A stretch of DNA of 64,000 nt. Source: Prostheceraeus crozeri. Taxonomy: Eukaryota; Platyhelminthes; Polycladida; Euryleptidae. Location: contig CAJQUW010008996.1 of the NCBI GenBank assembly GCA_907163375.1, positions 619,746 through 683,745 on the forward strand. The letters are read 5' to 3'. Position numbers and translations under genes: made by a program. The notes beneath the pieces are model-generated. The model did not search any database and was not told the origin of the DNA. It saw only the letters and a list, made by a program, of their open reading frames with translations. Every line of letters starts with the position of its first letter. The stretch's first letter is position 1. Below are positions 18,407 to 29,318 of the stretch, piece by piece.

Positions 18407-19175
18407 GATCTATCATAATCTCTTCACCTCCAAAATTTATTTCTTGTCCTTTTTCATCAGTGATTCTAATGTTAATGTTGTTAATAGTTTTTCTTGTAAT
18501 AGGAAAATATATTAATGTTTGTGGAAATACATTTAATCTATAACCAATGGGTACAGTAAAAGCTGGAAAACTGAATATTAAATTTGATAATTTACCATTT
18601 ATATATCCTCCTTCAATAATGTCACAATGTACAACAATTGAATTTATTTCAGTTATTTTTGGAATCTTCTCACCTAAATGATGACCTTGACTATAAGTTT
18701 GTTTATTAAATCCTAATAGCTTTGACAATGATCTATCATGATTAAAATCAACTTGATGATTTTCGTCTAAAGTAAGAGAAAATTTATTAACTGCCGGTTC
18801 AACTGCAAAATGTAATTGTTTCTTATCTTTAAATGATATACCTAAATGTCTCTTAATTTCATTTGATATTGTTTCAACTTCGTAAGAACCAGGAAGAAAA
18901 GTTAATATTTTCCACGTTTTGCCTTTATCAGTAGAATATCTAAATTGATCATTCACATCTTTGATAACGTTTTGAATAGTGTTAAATGTAGAGAAACTAG
19001 TCAATGCAATTTGATAATTTTTATTTTGTTCTAAATGTAGAATGGGTTCTAAATTACAAGTGTGTGATGAAGTAGTTGTTATAATTTTTAACGTCGTACT
19101 AAATTTTGATGAACCCAAAATCTCTGTCAATTTTTCTAAATGATCATTAATTTTGTCTAAATCTGCTGAACACAT
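18387..19175 (-). CDS. Minor capsid (penton-like, single jelly-roll) protein, P1
   Basis: This 262-residue beta-rich protein has blocks that recur in invertebrate Polinton minor capsid proteins: YQIALTSFSTFNTIQNV, WKILTFLPGSYEVETI, LSKLLGFNKQTYS, IVVHCDIIEGGYING and the terminal IRITDEKGQEINFGGE. Together with the double jelly-roll protein it would close the vertices of an icosahedral shell. The assignment to a penton-type jelly roll rests on remembered family patterns and the neighbouring ATPase and capsid genes. Alternative: a fibre-knob or other surface protein. Confidence 0.72.
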   Translation of the reverse strand: MCSADLDKINDHLEKLTEILGSSKFSTTLKIITTTSSHTCNLEPILHLEQNKNYQIALTSFSTFNTIQNVIKDVNDQFRYSTDKGKTWKILTFLPGSYEVETISNEIKRHLGISFKDKKQLHFAVEPAVNKFSLTLDENHQVDFNHDRSLSKLLGFNKQTYSQGHHLGEKIPKITEINSIVVHCDIIEGGYINGKLSNLIFSFPAFTVPIGYRLNVFPQTLIYFPITRKTINNINIRITDEKGQEINFGGEEIMIDLLVREV

Positions 19176-19188
19176 TTTTAAACTAAAA

Positions 19189-19267
19189 AAATTAAATAAA
19201 TATTATAGATAAAAATCGTAGATAAAAATCATAGATAAAAATCATAGATAAAAATCATAGATAAAAA
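19189..19267. repeat. Short tandem repeat ATAGATAAAAATC
   Basis: About five copies of a 14-15-bp unit (ATAGATAAAAATCAT) fill the spacer between the minor capsid gene and the next coiled-coil gene. It is a slippage-type array in an AT-rich promoter or terminator gap. Confidence 0.85.
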
Positions 19268-20095
19268 TTAGAAACAACATATTTCAGCTACACTTTTATA
19301 ATCCTTTTCATTTAGAATCTTCTTTTCTAACAGTCTTTTCAATATAGCATGAATTTCATTGAAACTAGAATTATGTCCTTCTTTTATTGCAGATATTAAA
19401 ATATTTAATCTATTTAGTAATTCTTGTGGATCATCTGGTAAAAATACAGTTGTTTCAGTTTTCTGTTTTTCAGATAAACCTTTCCCCACTTTAACTCCCG
19501 TTGATAATAAATTTTCTAATTGTTTATAACGTCTAAGAGATTTTACTGCACCAACTCTGTCTAACATAGCTTTATATTTTATGAGATCTTCTACAGCATA
19601 ATTATTTAAATCTGCTCCTCTTAAAAGATTTACAAAATTTCTATCTAAATTAAAAGGAGATTTATCTGGTGAAAAAATTATACCTCGAAAAGGTTGTGGA
19701 AATATTTCTTTTTGTCCGAGATAAAATCTAGGTATTGTTTTTCCATCTATAAATGAAATAGAATGTTCAAATTGCATAGATTTTGGTAATTTCTTATTAA
19801 TGTTTGATTCTAGTAATCCATAGTCATCTAATATAGTTTTGTGCTCTGGATCTGTTATATCAATTTGTTTATCATTATTTGTAAGTTCCTTTTCAAGAGT
19901 TTTAAATGGTTTCATAGTTTTTTCAAAATCAGTTTTTACTTGCTCGGTTTGCTGCATTTTTTCAAACATATCAGATTGAATACCAGCTTTTATCATTCTA
20001 TGTTGAAGATGATTTTCTTTCATAATATTTCTTTGTTTTATTAACTCTTCTAATTGTTTTATTCTTTTAAAATTATCAGCTCTAATTTTATCCAT
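19268..20095 (-). CDS. Coiled-coil P1 protein, probable structural protein
   Basis: I choose the start MDKIRADNFKRIKQLEE (about 275 residues). The open frame extends to 20161, but the additional 22 residues look like leader. Residues 1-85 are a charged, heptad-rich helix. The middle (about 120-200) has an ordered region, FYLGQKEIFPQPFRGIIFSPD and LLRGADLNNYAVEDLIKYK. The C-terminal third is helical. No catalytic motif is seen. Its place beside the minor capsid gene suggests a virion or assembly protein; that is context only. Confidence 0.6.
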   Translation of the reverse strand: MDKIRADNFKRIKQLEELIKQRNIMKENHLQHRMIKAGIQSDMFEKMQQTEQVKTDFEKTMKPFKTLEKELTNNDKQIDITDPEHKTILDDYGLLESNINKKLPKSMQFEHSISFIDGKTIPRFYLGQKEIFPQPFRGIIFSPDKSPFNLDRNFVNLLRGADLNNYAVEDLIKYKAMLDRVGAVKSLRRYKQLENLLSTGVKVGKGLSEKQKTETTVFLPDDPQELLNRLNILISAIKEGHNSSFNEIHAILKRLLEKKILNEKDYKSVAEICCF

Positions 20096-20216
20096 TTTTA
20101 AAATATAATATTTGAATTTTGTGGTAACATTGGAATACAGCAAAAACATTTTACTGAACAAATTATTTTTTTATTGCTTTGTTGTTTGACATCTTTTCGT
20201 TTAAAATTTTCTCGTA

Positions 20217-20951
20217 TTAAGTTTTGTTTAATAAAGTTTTGTCTAATAAAGTTTTTAGCTCTTCTAAAAAAATTTTATCATTTTCTTCATTAAAAATTTT
20301 ATCATCAATAAAAGTTTTACCATCACTAGAAATTTTACCATCCTTTTTATTTTTATCATTAACTTTTTCTGTCTGTGATTGAAATGATATTTGATTTACT
20401 TCATTAGCTATTTGATCAAATTTTTCAATCTCATCTAACGTAATAACATTATCATCACATACTCTTTGAAAGTAGTAGTGTAGTTTATCATAGACTTCTT
20501 TAATATGTAAATGCTTAGTTTTTAATGATTTTCGTTTCTTAGTTATTAAAGATTTATCTAACATTGTAACAAGTGAAGTTGCAAAAACACCCGTACCTGT
20601 TAAAGCTGTAGCAACTACTGGAATTACTAAAACACCAGAAGATATAACAATTGTCAAAGCACCTAAACTTATTGTTAAGAATATGCCAATTCCTTGTGTT
20701 ACATTCTTAACTTTGGTCCATCTCTTTCTTAACTTTTTATAATGCTCTAATCTTAATAATAATTGAGATTCCTTATCTTTCATATACCTAACTCTATCTT
20801 TGTGTTTTTCTTTATTCATTTTTTCAATGTTCATTTTTTCAATGTTAATCTTTTCAATGTCCATTAAAGTAGAACTACGTTCATATGATAACGAAGGATA
20901 TATTCTTGAGGTTCCTTCCACTTTTGTTTCATCCACTTTTGTTTCTTCCAT
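20217..20951 (-). CDS. Subterminal two-segment membrane protein, P1
   Basis: With the start MEETKVDETKVEGTS it has about 244 residues (an in-frame upstream ATG at 21000-21002 lies in repeats). After a charged, repeat-bearing N-terminus (YPSLSYERSS, then DIEKIN repeats) come two adjacent hydrophobic segments at about residues 86-132 (IGIFLTISLGALTIVISSGV and then VIPVVATALTGTGVFATSLV). A Lys-rich region and a helical domain (DNVITLDEIEKFDQIANEV) follow, then Asp/Lys low-complexity repeats. Proteins of this shape are frequent near Polinton ends; their job is not known. The 5' part lies within the right TIR, so a partial copy is at the left end. Confidence 0.75.
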   Translation of the reverse strand: MEETKVDETKVEGTSRIYPSLSYERSSTLMDIEKINIEKMNIEKMNKEKHKDRVRYMKDKESQLLLRLEHYKKLRKRWTKVKNVTQGIGIFLTISLGALTIVISSGVLVIPVVATALTGTGVFATSLVTMLDKSLITKKRKSLKTKHLHIKEVYDKLHYYFQRVCDDNVITLDEIEKFDQIANEVNQISFQSQTEKVNDKNKKDGKISSDGKTFIDDKIFNEENDKIFLEELKTLLDKTLLNKT

Positions 20952-21270
20952 TTTTAAATGAATATTTTGAATAAATATTTTGAATAAATATTTTGAATAC
21001 AATCTTCTGGTATATTGAGACTACGTGATATTTTGAGACAACTTAAATTTTCGTCTGCCTAAATTTTCAAAATTCTTAGACCACGTGATATTTTGAGACA
21101 ACTTAAATTTTCGCCCTTCGGCCACGTGAAATTTGAAATCTACCTAAATTTTTGAAATTTTGATTTTTTTGAAAATTTTGAAAACCCCCGCAAAAGTGTG
21201 ACATCCGGCGCAAGCGAAGCGAAGCAAAGCGAAGCGAAGCGTCGCGCCGGATGTCACACTATAAACTACT
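20718..21270 (-). repeat. P1 right terminal inverted repeat
   Basis: This 553-bp arm is the inverted copy of 3579-4116, with one extra 15-bp unit in the coding part (INIEKM/NIEKM repeat). It ends CTATAAACTACT against the duplicated target. Confidence 0.95.
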
Positions 21271-21276
21271 GATGAC
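21271..21276. other. Polinton 1 target-site duplication, right
   Basis: GATGAC is identical to 3573-3578. Confidence 0.95.
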
Positions 21277-21565
21277 ATCTATCAACAAACGATGTTTCCA
21301 TGCCAATACATAATCACATCAGAAAGGTGTTTATCTTCTTGATATTGAATCTTCTTTCACCATGTAGATTTCACCACTTTGTGATGTAATACTAATAAGC
21401 TTCAAATATAGTAGTACAACTATTAGTAATGACCTACAATAAGAATTAAATTTTTAAAATTTTACTTTTTCATTTAGAACAAATTGCTCTATCATTCAAA
21501 ATGAAACGGTAAAAGTTGGTTAACATGATAATTTGACTGTAAACACTGTTTACCTTTATTACCCT
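21277..21565 (-). repeat. Right half of the hAT remnant split by P1
   Basis: The sequence matches the reverse complement of about 47130-47430 over nearly its whole length (shared ACTACTATATTTGAAGC, ATCACATCAGA and AATTTGACTGT). With 3253-3572 it reconstructs one continuous stretch of the same repeat as at 47.1-47.9 kb. Confidence 0.85.
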
Positions 21566-21608
21566 GAGAAATCGCCAATGAGCTGCAGCTTCCCCTTGTC
21601 AACCACTA

Positions 21609-22029
21609 CACTGTAAACCGTAGACCGACAATTGCCTTACAAAATCAACCGACCATTGCCACCTCCAATATCCTGCGATGTCCGAAGAATTTGTAGGTTC
21701 TCCACCGACATCGAAACAGATGCTTTGTATGCAAATTAACTAAACAAAAACTGTTGAATATTGATTGATTTTTTCGATTGGTAATTGCTTGACTTTTTGG
21801 GCAATCTGTATTATTGTGTGGCAAAACCATGATTTATTTTGACACAATTCAATTAATTGTCCACATTTTTGGTAAAATTTAAGCTATAATTCATTGCTAT
21901 TCATTTTGTCGCTTTTTGTTAGATATTGTAAGTGTTCAGTGGCAATCATCCTACAAGAACTAACAACGACCGACAAAATAGATTTTGTAGGATAAATGTC
22001 TGTCAATTGTCAGCCAACGGTTTACAGTG
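21609..22029. mobile_element. TA-flanked MITE, 421 bp
   Basis: Terminal inverted repeats CACTGTAAACCGTAGACCGA and its near-complement ending CGGTTTACAGTG are flanked by TA on both sides (21607-21608, 22030-22031). It has no coding capacity. The tips resemble those of the larger MITEs at 36760-37694 and 41587-42599. A TA duplication fits the Tc1/mariner group. Confidence 0.8.
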
Positions 22030-22031
22030 TA

Positions 22032-22553
22032 GAAGCCGCCATCATTTAGGCACCATTGTCATGCATGACATATATGTATATGAAGCTTTGTCATTCGAAG
22101 TTTAATGATCAAGTCTTCATAACTTCACGCTTAGAACATTGGTCTAAAAATGATTTAAAATTGGGATATTCATCAGTAATTCAATGTGACTGACTTATGG
22201 AAGACCACATTTATGACAACACATGTCCACTGTGTTCTACTGTTTTCAACGTCCCTGTTGGTTCTCGCCCTATATTATTATACAATGTCGGATTTCTATG
22301 CCATCAACTAACCGTTGTTATCGCACAGTAGCGTCTACTTGTCGTACAGCAGTGATGTAAGAAGTCACAGCCCATCGTGCTCTAATTCACTTGTAGCGGC
22401 AGTTGTGAGACTGACAAGTATGACAAGTGCGACTTCTTTGCAAGCGTGATGCAGTACATTCAACCGATTTCTATGTAATTGAGGAAACTCTACCTTCACA
22501 ATTCAACAATTAGATCCAAAAATGAATGAGTTTCAAACATAAAGGTTATTTAA
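22032..22553. other. Intergenic, nothing recognised
   Basis: No ORF of note, no repeat match and no splice context were found. Confidence 0.4.
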
Positions 22554-23345
22554 CCATAGAGTAAGTAGGTAGTGGTAGAGTAAGTGGTAGAATGTCGACT
22601 CAAAAAAAGTATCTGTATACAGTGAAAATTTCTATATGAAAAGATTCAGTTTTTTTCGGAGATTGCGTTCCTGCGATACAAAAATTATTTGAGCAGTTTT
22701 AAAAAAAGCGTAATTTTTTCCAATTTAAATACTACCGACATGACACCTTGGTATAAGTAGTATGAAACAAGTTGGATAACAAAAGGAATGAATATTTGCT
22801 AACAAGCATCTTAATTAAGCGGAAATTATGCTGATGATCAAGGGAATTTCATGAACGACATTATAATGGAAGTCTTCATGAAAAGTCGAGATCTTATTGT
22901 GCTGTCTTAGCTGAAATTTCATGTTTTTAATTTAATTTTCATCAACATGAATTTATGATTCACTAAATTAATGTTTCATTTCTTGAATCTGAATGGTGAT
23001 GTGGACCCATTTATATCTTTCAAAGTTAATTGAAATCACTGTCTTTGATTCTGTTATTTTGCTCTGCCAGTGGTAGGTTGCTTATGATATGATCTCACTT
23101 AACAAGATTCTCTTGAGGTTAAGCATGTAAGCGATAGCAGGTCATCGAGTTTCTAATTGAACAAACACCTCTCCAAGGCTGTCATGACACGGAAGATCTG
23201 TAAGATAATATCATTTCCTTAAGCATTATCCTATCATGATCAGTCAGTTCCGTTGCAATTTCTTCAATAGTGCATAAATGTGCATATCTCACATCTGAAA
23301 ACAATTCCGACTGTATCCCCCTCGAGTTCATTTAATAAAATCGAT
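22554..23345 (-). mobile_element. Copy 2 of the 0.84-kb repeat family, inverted
   Basis: This begins CCATAGAGTAAGTAGG and shares, in reverse orientation, the internal blocks of 39549-40386 (GTATCTGTATACAGTG, TTCATGAAAAGTCG, GAGTTCATTTAATAAAATCG). The far end fades into other DNA. Confidence 0.72.
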
Positions 23346-24624
23346 GAGCATCTCAAAGATGAGGACCCTCTGAACTGCTGATATACAAGCAGAAAAGTCT
23401 TTGGATTGTGATGTCTAAAGAGAAAACATTTAAAAGCGTGCTCTAGTTGATCGTTATATGTCATGGAAGTCCATTCTCTCCATTATAGCAATAGCAACAG
23501 AAAGTTAATCATGAACTTCATGAAGTTAGCTACAAAAAGAATAGAAAACACAACAGAGAGATAGAGAACATTCGGGTAAGTTGACAAAGAATGTTTTCTA
23601 CCTAAGTCATGGATTTCTGTCTTAATGCAGCAACAGTGGGTAGAAATTAAGGGTTTATGAGTCTACATTATGACAAATCGACAAACAGATTATACGTCCG
23701 TACAATGAAGTTCTGTCTGTCAACAGTTAACAGGTTTTCCGTTTGTTAATATGCATCTGTCAGTTGTTAACGGCGTTGTGCATTCATTAACGTCATTTTG
23801 CAATAATTAGCGACTCTTCATAATCGGCAATATCGCTCATTATTAGAAATCTGCTAAATGAACATCGAAATTTGTAAATAAATAGCGACATTTTGCACTC
23901 GATAACTGAGTCACCATCAATGTGACTCTCCCGCTACATAGACATGTACTTTCTGAGATTTATAGACAACGCATTGTATCCTAATGAAAATCGAGATTAT
24001 GTTGAAGTTGCTGGTTCTCATGGAATCGCATGTGGGACGGCATGTCAATCAGTAGAAGATACCAATTGACGGGCAACGTTAATGGCGATTTATTCAAGGA
24101 GTTTTTGGTTAGCTTGTCAGTGAGCTTGACATCACTGACAATCATACCTAATGTTTTTGTGTAATTTACATACGAGTATAAATATGCACCATAGATTCTG
24201 GATAACTTGAATTTCCCGGTATAATTAGAAAATTATGCAGGATAGTCACAATAGTGTGAAAAAATGTCCTTAAACAATGTCAGATGTCTCGATGGCGTGC
24301 GAAATGCCGTTTATCATCGAGAAATGTGTCGTTGATCAATGAAAAATCTCAGCAAATAAATGAGAGATGCCGCGAACGTATCAACTTTAACGTTAGTCAA
24401 CGACAGATTCATATTAACAAACGCAAAAACCTGTAATAGCGGTTTCAGGAATGTTCACGCGGTCCGATATCTATGATTCAAACAGCTCATACATCGAGGA
24501 CGCAATGTCAGTTTGGCAGAAAACTGTGGCGGCAATTCGGTTACAACACTCGATTAAGTTAATCGCTCGTGGTGCAACCTTTAATTGTTCATTCTTATCT
24601 CACTGACTTGAACAAAGCAGATTA
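23346..24624. other. Intergenic, nothing recognised
   Basis: There are repeats of short TTAAC/GTTAAC motifs around 23700-23830 but no ordered array, ORF or known element. Confidence 0.4.
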
Positions 24625-24640
24625 GGTACTTATGGGTTTT

Positions 24641-25270
24641 TGAAAATATAAAATTCATTCTTCTTTTTTGACGATTTATTTACTGACCATGGCCACGTCG
24701 CATCTCTGTCGTGGTTAACATGCGAATTGATTAAGATAATAAAACCATTTTGGGACGGACTACGCGAATAATATTCAGTTTCATGCAGCAGTTGTGATTA
24801 TTGTTTTAGAGTATGCATAGAAATTGGAGTTAACATTCATTGAAAAGAGAATTAAGCATGCATGACCTTTGTGTTCATAGATATCTGTAAAAAGTCAAAG
24901 TAGACGTAAATTGAACAATCCTTCCTTTTGTACACAAAGTGATGGGTTTAAGAATTTTATACAAACACTTTCTAGAATAGGTAATTCATAATTGTGGAAG
25001 GACTTTTTCAAAATACTAAAATTAAATAAAGAAATTCGAGACTGAGCATACTGTTGGAAAACTTGATCTTTAGAAGGGCAAGAGAGTAAGCGTCTGGTTA
25101 CAGAAGAACTAGGAGGTTTTTGTGATCTTGGCCTCTCGCCTCTTTGAGTCCATTTTGGGATGTGTTCTGACACTCGAGTCTGAAGGTGCCTCTCAGTTCT
25201 GCCGATGTACCCTGCTCCGCAGGGGCAATCAAATTTATAGATCAAAGAATGTCGATCGGCAGTTGATATA
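24641..25270 (-). repeat. Inverted 5' arm of the Penelope-like element
   Basis: On the minus strand this reads the endonuclease C-terminus (CPCGAGYIGRTERHLQTRV) and the 3' tail. It pairs with 27035-27506 plus 28442-28609 with very few differences. The high identity of both arms implies a single template and recent origin. Confidence 0.9.
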
Positions 25271-25294
25271 GGTATAGTCGGTATAGTTGGTATA

Positions 25295-26601
25295 TTGTAT
25301 TTTATACAAATTGATGTGAAGATAACCCGTAATACATCCGATGAAAGGAAAGAAAAGTATAAGGAAAACTTGAATTGGTTGGTTAAACAACAATATGGTT
25401 GCAATTATACGAACAAAGATGTGATATTTAACTTGAGTGGTATACAAATTACGGAAGAAGATGCCAAATCTCTGTCATATGGTCTTACCCATTATGTCGC
25501 TCCGAAAAATACCGGTAAAATCGATGTTTTTCATCGGATATGGAAGATATTACGAATAGACTGCGATCTGAAATTCCTCTGAATATCGACAATATACCGG
25601 AGTTGGAAAATTTTCTCAAGAAATCAGCTTATGACTTATTGAATATTCATATTCAAGACAAATCATCACAAGACATGAGCAATGCGATCAAGCGATTAAA
25701 GAAGAGTGGACTAATTTTATCAAAGCCGGATAAAGGAGCTGGTGTTGTCATCATGACGAAAGATCAGTACAACCAGAAAGTCAGAAGTATTTTAAATGAC
25801 AATACAAAATTTTTAAAGTTGGATGAGACTTTGGATTGGAGAGATGACCAAACACTACTGAAAGTGAAAAGTACAATTAAAGAGATCATCAACGCAGGCG
25901 AACTTGATTCATCTATGTTGAATAAATTGCCTAAAGCATGTAATATTCCTCGAATTTATGGACTTCCAAAAATTCACAAGGAAAATGCTCCACTACGACC
26001 TGTGGTTTCTATGGTTGGAACGGCTTACGATGAGGTCGCGAAATTCATAAACGAAAATTTATTAAAACCGATATTACATCATTTTAATGGTAAAACTGTG
26101 AAAGACTCTTTTCAATTCAGCGAACAAATCCGAACAATATCAACTGATCCAGGCGATGTCTGTGTATCTTTTGACGTCCAGAGTCTTTTTTCTAATGGTC
26201 CTGTTGAAGAGACGATAAACATAATATGCGATCAATGGTATCGAAACTCTGACAATCCTCCAAAATTGGGCAGAAACCCTTTATCGGAATCCAATTGTCG
26301 GGCATTATTACGATTGGTTTCTTGTGATATCAAATTTGCTTACAATGACTCTGTATATGTCCAGCATGAAGGATTGGCAATGGGAAGCAAAGTCAGCATG
26401 TCAATGAGTGACATATTTATGGGATTTCAAGAACGCAAACTATTCAGAGAAAGCGATAATAATGTCAAATACTATACGCGGTATGTGAACGACACATTTA
26501 TCATTTTACCTGATGAGGGGGCAGCATCACAATCTTTAAGTAGATGCAAAAATCTGCATCCGAACCTAACATTTGCGAAAGACCGGAGAACATTTCCTTG
26601 A
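25295..26601 (+). pseudogene. Penelope-like reverse transcriptase
   Basis: The N-terminal part (VIFNLSGIQITEEDAKSLSY, around 25420-25480) and the reverse transcriptase core lie in two frames, so a frameshift near 25540 separates them. Core blocks are ILSKPDKGAGVVIMTK, PRIYGLPKIHKENAPLRPVV, VSFDVQSLFSN (first catalytic Asp), EGLAMGSKVSMSMSD and YTRYVNDTFIIL. The last is the YxDD-type box, but the first Asp is Asn here. The protein would copy element RNA at the target site. The altered active-site box and frameshift indicate decay. Confidence 0.85.
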
Positions 26602-27415
26602 TGTTGCAATGTACAGGGAAAATGGAGAAATACTGACATCGGTGTACAGAAAGAAAACATCTACAGGAATATATACAAATTGTGGGGCTTATTGTCCAAG
26701 AAAATATAAGGTCAACTTAGTGAAAACAATGGTATTTCGGGCTCATGGACTTTGTTCTCCTTGTTTTCTTGGCAAGGAGTTGAAACGAATAACTGAAATT
26801 TTGATAAAAAATGGCTACCCTGAATGGTTTATTCGCAAACACTCTAAATACAAAGATGACAATTCGAAGATCCCAACGGTTAAGAAGAAGCCATTTTTCT
26901 TCAAAATCCCATACTATGGCAGTGAAAGCGAAATCATCGCACGAAATATTTCCAAAGAAATCGGAAAATATTATATGCAACTGGACCCAAACCCAGTTTT
27001 CTCAACAAAACAGCTGGCACCATCCGCGCACAAGGACCCTATACCAACTGCCGATCGACATTCTTTAATCTATAAATTTGATTGCCCCTGCGGAGCAGGG
27101 TACAACGGCAGAACTGAGAGGCACCTTCAGACTCGAGTGTCAGAACACATCCCAAAATGGACTCAAAGAGGCGAGAGGCCAAGATCACAAAAACCTCCTA
27201 GTTCTTCTGTAACCAGACGCTTACTCTCTTGCCCTTCTAAAGATCAAGTTTTCCAACAGTATGCTCAGTCTCGAATTTCTTTATTTAATTTTAGTATTTT
27301 GAAAAAGTCCTTCCACAATTATGAATTACCTATTCTAGAAAGTGTTTGTATAAAATTCTTAAACCCATCACTTTGTGTACAAAAGGAAGGATTGTTCAAT
27401 TTACGTCTACTTTGA
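26573..27415 (+). pseudogene. Penelope-like C-terminal part with GIY-YIG-type endonuclease
   Basis: In a third frame overlapping the end of the reverse transcriptase, this starts with the thumb/linker region (FLDVAMYRENGEILTSVYRK, NGYPEWFIRKH). It then reaches the GIY-YIG-like domain: YKFDCPCGAGYNGRTERHLQ, then RVSEHIP. The usual YIG triplet is YNG here but YIG in the inverted arm, so the two copies have diverged at a key position. The domain nicks target DNA in this family. Confidence 0.83.
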
Positions 27416-27506
27416 CTGTTTACAGATATCTATGAACACAAAGGTCATGCATGCTTAATTCTCTTTTCAATGAATGTTAACTCCAATTTCTATGCATACT
27501 CTAAAA

Positions 27507-28441
27507 CAGCGGTTCTCAAACTCTGGGTAATTACCCAAAGTTGGGTAAAATTAGAATATTTTTTGGGTAAGGAATGAATTTTTAAATAAAGTAAGGTCAA
27601 TTTCTTTATTCCATTGTCTTACCATGATAGACTAAGGGCGTAGATCGACTGAGGGAGCTCCATTACTATATCTGCATACATATATCTGCGCGCGCGGCAT
27701 ACATGATATAATAATATTGTAGCTGCCTAAAGTACGACACCGATTCACGAACATCTTCAAGAGCTTTAAGCAATGCTAGAACACTGCTGTTCAAAAACAC
27801 AGCGTAACACAGATGTCTGGGTTAAACAGCCATTTGCTTCTCGTGAATAATGTATCGACGACAGTGATGATATAAAAGACAATTCGTCTAACTACGAGCC
27901 GATGAGGTAAGTAAGGAGGAGTTTTCGAGTCAAGAACTTCCGGCGTTTTGGTTGTCAATGAGTGAAGTTTATCCACAGCTGTTCCAAAGAGCTCTTAAAG
28001 TTTTGCTGCCCTTCCCGACCGCATATCTGTGTGAGTCTGGTTTTTCAGCTTTCTTTCATATGAAAGATAAATATCGAGTGTGCCTGCAAGCTGGTTCTGA
28101 CATGAGGCTGGCTGTATCAAATACATTTTCTCGTATTGATCATCTGATTTCCAAAAAGCAATTACACTCTTTTCACTGACAGGATTCAATGGAACAATTT
28201 TTGATTAGTTGAACTTTGATAATCTGATAGTTTCGTGTTTACATATACTGTATATATATGCATTATTCTGATAGCTTTTTTACATGCATCAGATCGCGTA
28301 GTGCAAAATAAGATAAAGATTATTGTAAAATGTTGTTTTATGGGTCAGTTCTGGTTCGTGAAACATTGTAGAAAATAGCGGGTAATTGGCAGTCTCGGTG
28401 TACAAAGTGGGTAATCCTGATCAGAAGTTTGAGAACCGCTG
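27507..28441 (+). mobile_element. hAT element inserted in the Penelope-like 3' tail, 935 bp
   Basis: The termini CAGCGGTTCTCAAACT and AGTTTGAGAACCGCTG form an imperfect hAT-type inverted repeat. An exact 8-bp duplication CTCTAAAA flanks it (27499-27506, 28442-28449). It carries only a C-terminal transposase fragment, so it is an internally deleted, non-autonomous copy. Confidence 0.95.
27952..28179 (+). pseudogene. hAT transposase C-terminal fragment (ZBED5/SCAND3-like)
   Basis: About 75 residues include LPFPTAYLCESGFSAFFHMKD, then LRLAVS-type and IDHLISKKQ blocks. These closely match the dimerisation region of hAT transposases of the group that gave rise to vertebrate ZBED5/FAM200-type proteins. 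The catalytic core is missing. Confidence 0.85.
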
Positions 28442-28891
28442 CTCTAAAACAATAATCACAACTGCTGCATGAAACTGAATATTATTCGCGTAGTCCGTCC
28501 CAAAATGGTTTTATTATCTTAATCAATTCGCATGTTAACCACGACAGAGATGCGACGTGGCCATGGTCAGTAAATAAATCGTCAAAAAAGAAGAATGAAT
28601 TTTATATTTCAAGTTATATACAAATGGGCGCCAGAAAAACGAATACTTATGGGTTTTGTTCCCCCACGTTTTCGAATTTGTCTAAAAGCCGTAGAAATGA
28701 ATCAATCGTCACAAAACTTTAAACAAACGTAAATGAGGATATTCTCTAGCCACATACTAAAATCTAACCAAATCGGAGAAGTACTTTTTGAATTATGAGC
28801 GATAACTTGAAGTGCAGCGATACCGGCAGCTTGAATTGACTTCTTATGACCTCACCGCGCCGAGCAGAAAACACTTGAGGTCAACAAAGTT

Positions 28892-29318
28892 GGTACTTCT
28901 ATTCTTTCCCCCCCCCCCACATTTCTGTTGTTGACACCCGGAAGTGCTGCATCGTCAACGATCATCCCTTGCTCCTGCGGTCAGTCGCACTGACGTGGCA
29001 TAGCGTTGAGTGTGTAAAACTTCTCTTATCTGACTTGTAGAACATTTTCATCTTCAGAATTAGACAACTGCTCGTCATTTGTCTGTAGACAACAATCACA
29101 CGAAGTTCATGATCACAGCTGTACCTTGTGTTCTACATGTAACTGAGTATCCAAGGGACCAATCCTTCATACCAGGGTTCAAGTAAGACTTCTCAGTCGT
29201 GCTGTAGTGTCACTCAGTGACAGATCAAGTCTACTGTAAACCCAATGTGACTAACTTTGGCGAAATTTGATGATTTTGGAAAACTTGAAAAATGTGGGGT
29301 GGAAAGAATAGAAGTACC
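28892..29318. mobile_element. MITE B nested in MITE A
   Basis: The tips GGTACTTCTATTCTTTCC and GGAAAGAATAGAAGTACC are inverted copies followed by C-rich/G-rich stretches. They share the GGTACTT start with MITE A, so the two are probably of the same superfamily. It is non-coding, 427 bp. Confidence 0.75.

Larger units (their letters stand above)
3579..21270. mobile_element. Polinton/Maverick element P1, looks whole
   Basis: This is a 17,692-bp virus-like DNA element. It begins AGTAGTTTATAG, ends with the reverse complement of that, and is flanked by perfect 6-bp duplications. Long terminal inverted repeats (538 and 553 bp) differ by about one base and a 15-bp repeat unit. The set of Polinton hallmark genes is present in long open frames: integrase, protein-primed PolB, packaging ATPase, adenain-like protease, and major and minor capsid proteins. 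The near-identical ends and matching duplications point to a recent insertion. I see no obvious break in the core genes. It lies inside a hAT remnant. Confidence 0.96.
24641..28643 (+). mobile_element. Penelope-like retroelement with inverted 5' copy of its 3' end
   Basis: It is bounded by a 14-bp direct repeat of its target, TACTTATGGGTTTT (24627-24640 and 28644-28657). The order is: an inverted copy of the element's 3' end (24641-25270), then reverse transcriptase, endonuclease and 3' tail. Inverted and partly duplicated ends are typical of Penelope-like elements. A hAT element (27507-28441) sits in the 3' tail. The coding region is open in three overlapping or adjacent frames, so it is no longer autonomous as it stands. 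Confidence 0.85.

Noticed and set aside
24895-25404. Independent minus-strand gene with a GIY-YIG domain
   Set aside because: It is the inverted 5' arm of the Penelope-like element and duplicates its 3' end.
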